Shown piece after piece: positions 63,113 to 64,000 of a stretch of DNA of 64,000 bases. Origin of the DNA: Mycobacterium saskatchewanense (GTDB taxonomy: Bacteria > Actinomycetota > Actinomycetes > Mycobacteriales > Mycobacteriaceae); the NCBI RefSeq assembly GCF_010729105.1, contig NZ_AP022573.1:2976001-3040000 (forward strand), read 5' to 3'. Below the pieces are notes generated by a model that had not been told where the DNA came from, made no database searches, and saw nothing but the letters and a program-made list of their open reading frames with translations. How positions within the stretch are numbered: the first letter of the stretch is position 1; each line of letters opens with the position of its first letter. A program made the position numbers and the translations under genes.

Positions 63113-64000
63113 TCAGATCAGCGAGGCCAGTTCGCGGACCTGCTGCGCACTGCGCCCGGAGACCACCATCGTGGTGACCCCTGCGGCTTCCCACACCTTG
63201 ATCTGCTTACGCACGTAGTCCAGGTCGCCGACGATCGCGGCGTCGTCGACCACCTCGTCGGGAATGATCTCGGCGGCCTTCTCCTTCTGGTCGGACCGGA
63301 ACAGCGCGGTGACCTCGTCGACCACCTCGGCATAGCCCATCCGGCGATAGACATCGGCGTGGAAGTTGGTGTCCTCCGCGCCCATGCCCCCCATGTACAG
63401 CGCCAGATACGGCTTCATGGCTGCGAAGGCGGCGGCGCGATCGTCGGTGATGACGATGTTGGCGGTCGCGCAGATCTCGAAGTCCTCGCGGCTGCGGCGC
63501 GCCCCGGGCCGGGCGAACCCCTCGTCCAGCCATTCGTTGTAGGTGTCGGCCATCCGCGGCGTGTAGAAGATCGGCAGCCACCCGTCACAGATCTCCGCGG
63601 CCAGCGCGACGTTCTTGGGGCCCTCGGCCCCCAGGAAGATCGGGATGTCGGCGCGCAACGGATGAGTGATCGGCTTGAGTGGCTTGCCGAGTCCCGTTGT
63701 ACCCGTGCCGGTCAACGGCAGCGGATAGTGGGGCCCCTCGCTGGTGACCGGCTTCTCCCGTGCCCACACCTGGCGGAGGATGTCGATGTATTCGCGCGTC
63801 CGCGCCAGCGGCTTCGGGAAGCGCTGGCCGTACCAGCCCTCGACCACCTGCGGGCCGGACACCCCGAGCCCCAGAATGTGCCTGCCACCGGAGAGGTGGT
63901 CGAGTGTCAGCGCGGCCATGGCGCACGCGGTCGGCGTGCGGGCGGACAGCTGCACCACCGAGGTGCCCAGCCGCAGCCGGCGCGTCGACGATCCCCACCA
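63113..64000 (-). CDS. LLM-class F420-dependent oxidoreductase (Rv3520c-like), 5' end outside the window
   Basis: The frame is open to the right edge of the window, so about 296 residues of the C-terminal part are seen. They contain TRRLRLGTSVVQLSARTPTACAMAA, GGRHILGLGVSGPQVVEGWYGQRFPKPLARTREY and DGWLPIFYTPRMADTYNEW, typical of mycobacterial F420-dependent luciferase-like enzymes. In M. tuberculosis it lies next to Rv3519 and CYP142 and is thought to act in cholesterol degradation. The exact reaction is unknown. The gene converges with the Rv3519-like gene. Confidence 0.9.
   Translation of the reverse strand, partial: WWGSSTRRLRLGTSVVQLSARTPTACAMAALTLDHLSGGRHILGLGVSGPQVVEGWYGQRFPKPLARTREYIDILRQVWAREKPVTSEGPHYPLPLTGTGTTGLGKPLKPITHPLRADIPIFLGAEGPKNVALAAEICDGWLPIFYTPRMADTYNEWLDEGFARPGARRSREDFEICATANIVITDDRAAAFAAMKPYLALYMGGMGAEDTNFHADVYRRMGYAEVVDEVTALFRSDQKEKAAEIIPDEVVDDAAIVGDLDYVRKQIKVWEAAGVTTMVVSGRSAQQVRELASLI

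Overview
The window is G+C-rich DNA from a slow-growing Mycobacterium. The signs are a complete mce4 operon, a long PE_PGRS gene, many acyl-CoA ligase, acyl-CoA dehydrogenase and F420-type genes, an LpqH-type lipoprotein, and frequent GTG/TTG starts with ATGA-type gene overlaps. From about 20.98 kb to the end, gene order and strand match the M. tuberculosis block from cpsA (Rv3484) to Rv3520c, as I remember it. No sequence search was run, so all family names rest on motifs and on recalled homologues.

Left part (1-20.7 kb). This is an accessory region with many broken genes. It opens with a partial SDR gene coupled to a frameshifted phosphotransferase. An apparent operon follows: flavin reductase, DJ-1/SRPBCC fusion, FadD-type ligase. 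Next are a decayed AbiE/MenAT-type toxin-antitoxin pair, an SRPBCC/F420-oxidoreductase pair and an HxlR-type regulator. Further remnants are a 3' fragment of fadH, a 2OG-Fe(II) oxygenase/Ada-like pair and a 3' fragment of metK. Intact genes among them include an enoyl-CoA hydratase, three exported proteins in a row (proline-rich repeat protein, LpqH-like lipoprotein, trypsin-like protease), an MFS exporter, a Ddn-like F420 enzyme, an alpha/beta hydrolase and a TDT/SLAC1 transporter.

Middle part (20.9-31.3 kb). This holds CpsA (an LCP cell-wall ligase), two SDRs, a beta-hydroxyacid-dehydrogenase-like enzyme, an enoyl-CoA hydratase, a FetA/FetB-like ABC pair, and otsA with a 54-residue protein directly upstream. 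A secreted protein and two mce-associated proteins follow.

Sterol uptake and degradation (30.1-64 kb). yrbE4A-yrbE4B-mce4ABCDEF-mam form the Mce4 cholesterol importer. hsd4A, fdxD, fadE26, fadE27, fadD17, fadD19, echA19, cyp142, an Rv3519 homologue and an Rv3520c homologue surround it, and most are known or likely members of the sterol side-chain pathway. Three KstR-type palindromes (TnnAACnnGTTnnA) and one with a single mismatch are visible. They sit between fdxD and fadE26, at the start of fadD19, upstream of yrbE4A, and, oddly, between two convergent 3' ends at 63.08 kb. Between fadD17 and fadD19 lie a frameshifted PE_PGRS gene with a large internal duplication, a beta-lactamase-fold hydrolase, ilvX, an amidase/TetR pair with palindromic sites, an amidohydrolase and a fructosamine-kinase-like gene.

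The most notable observations are a 58-bp tandem duplication of the fadD17 translation start, the KstR site with no adjacent promoter, the near-identical 520-bp blocks in PE_PGRS with a frameshift in one copy, and the decayed toxin-antitoxin locus. No CRISPR array, insertion sequence, rRNA or tRNA gene was recognised.
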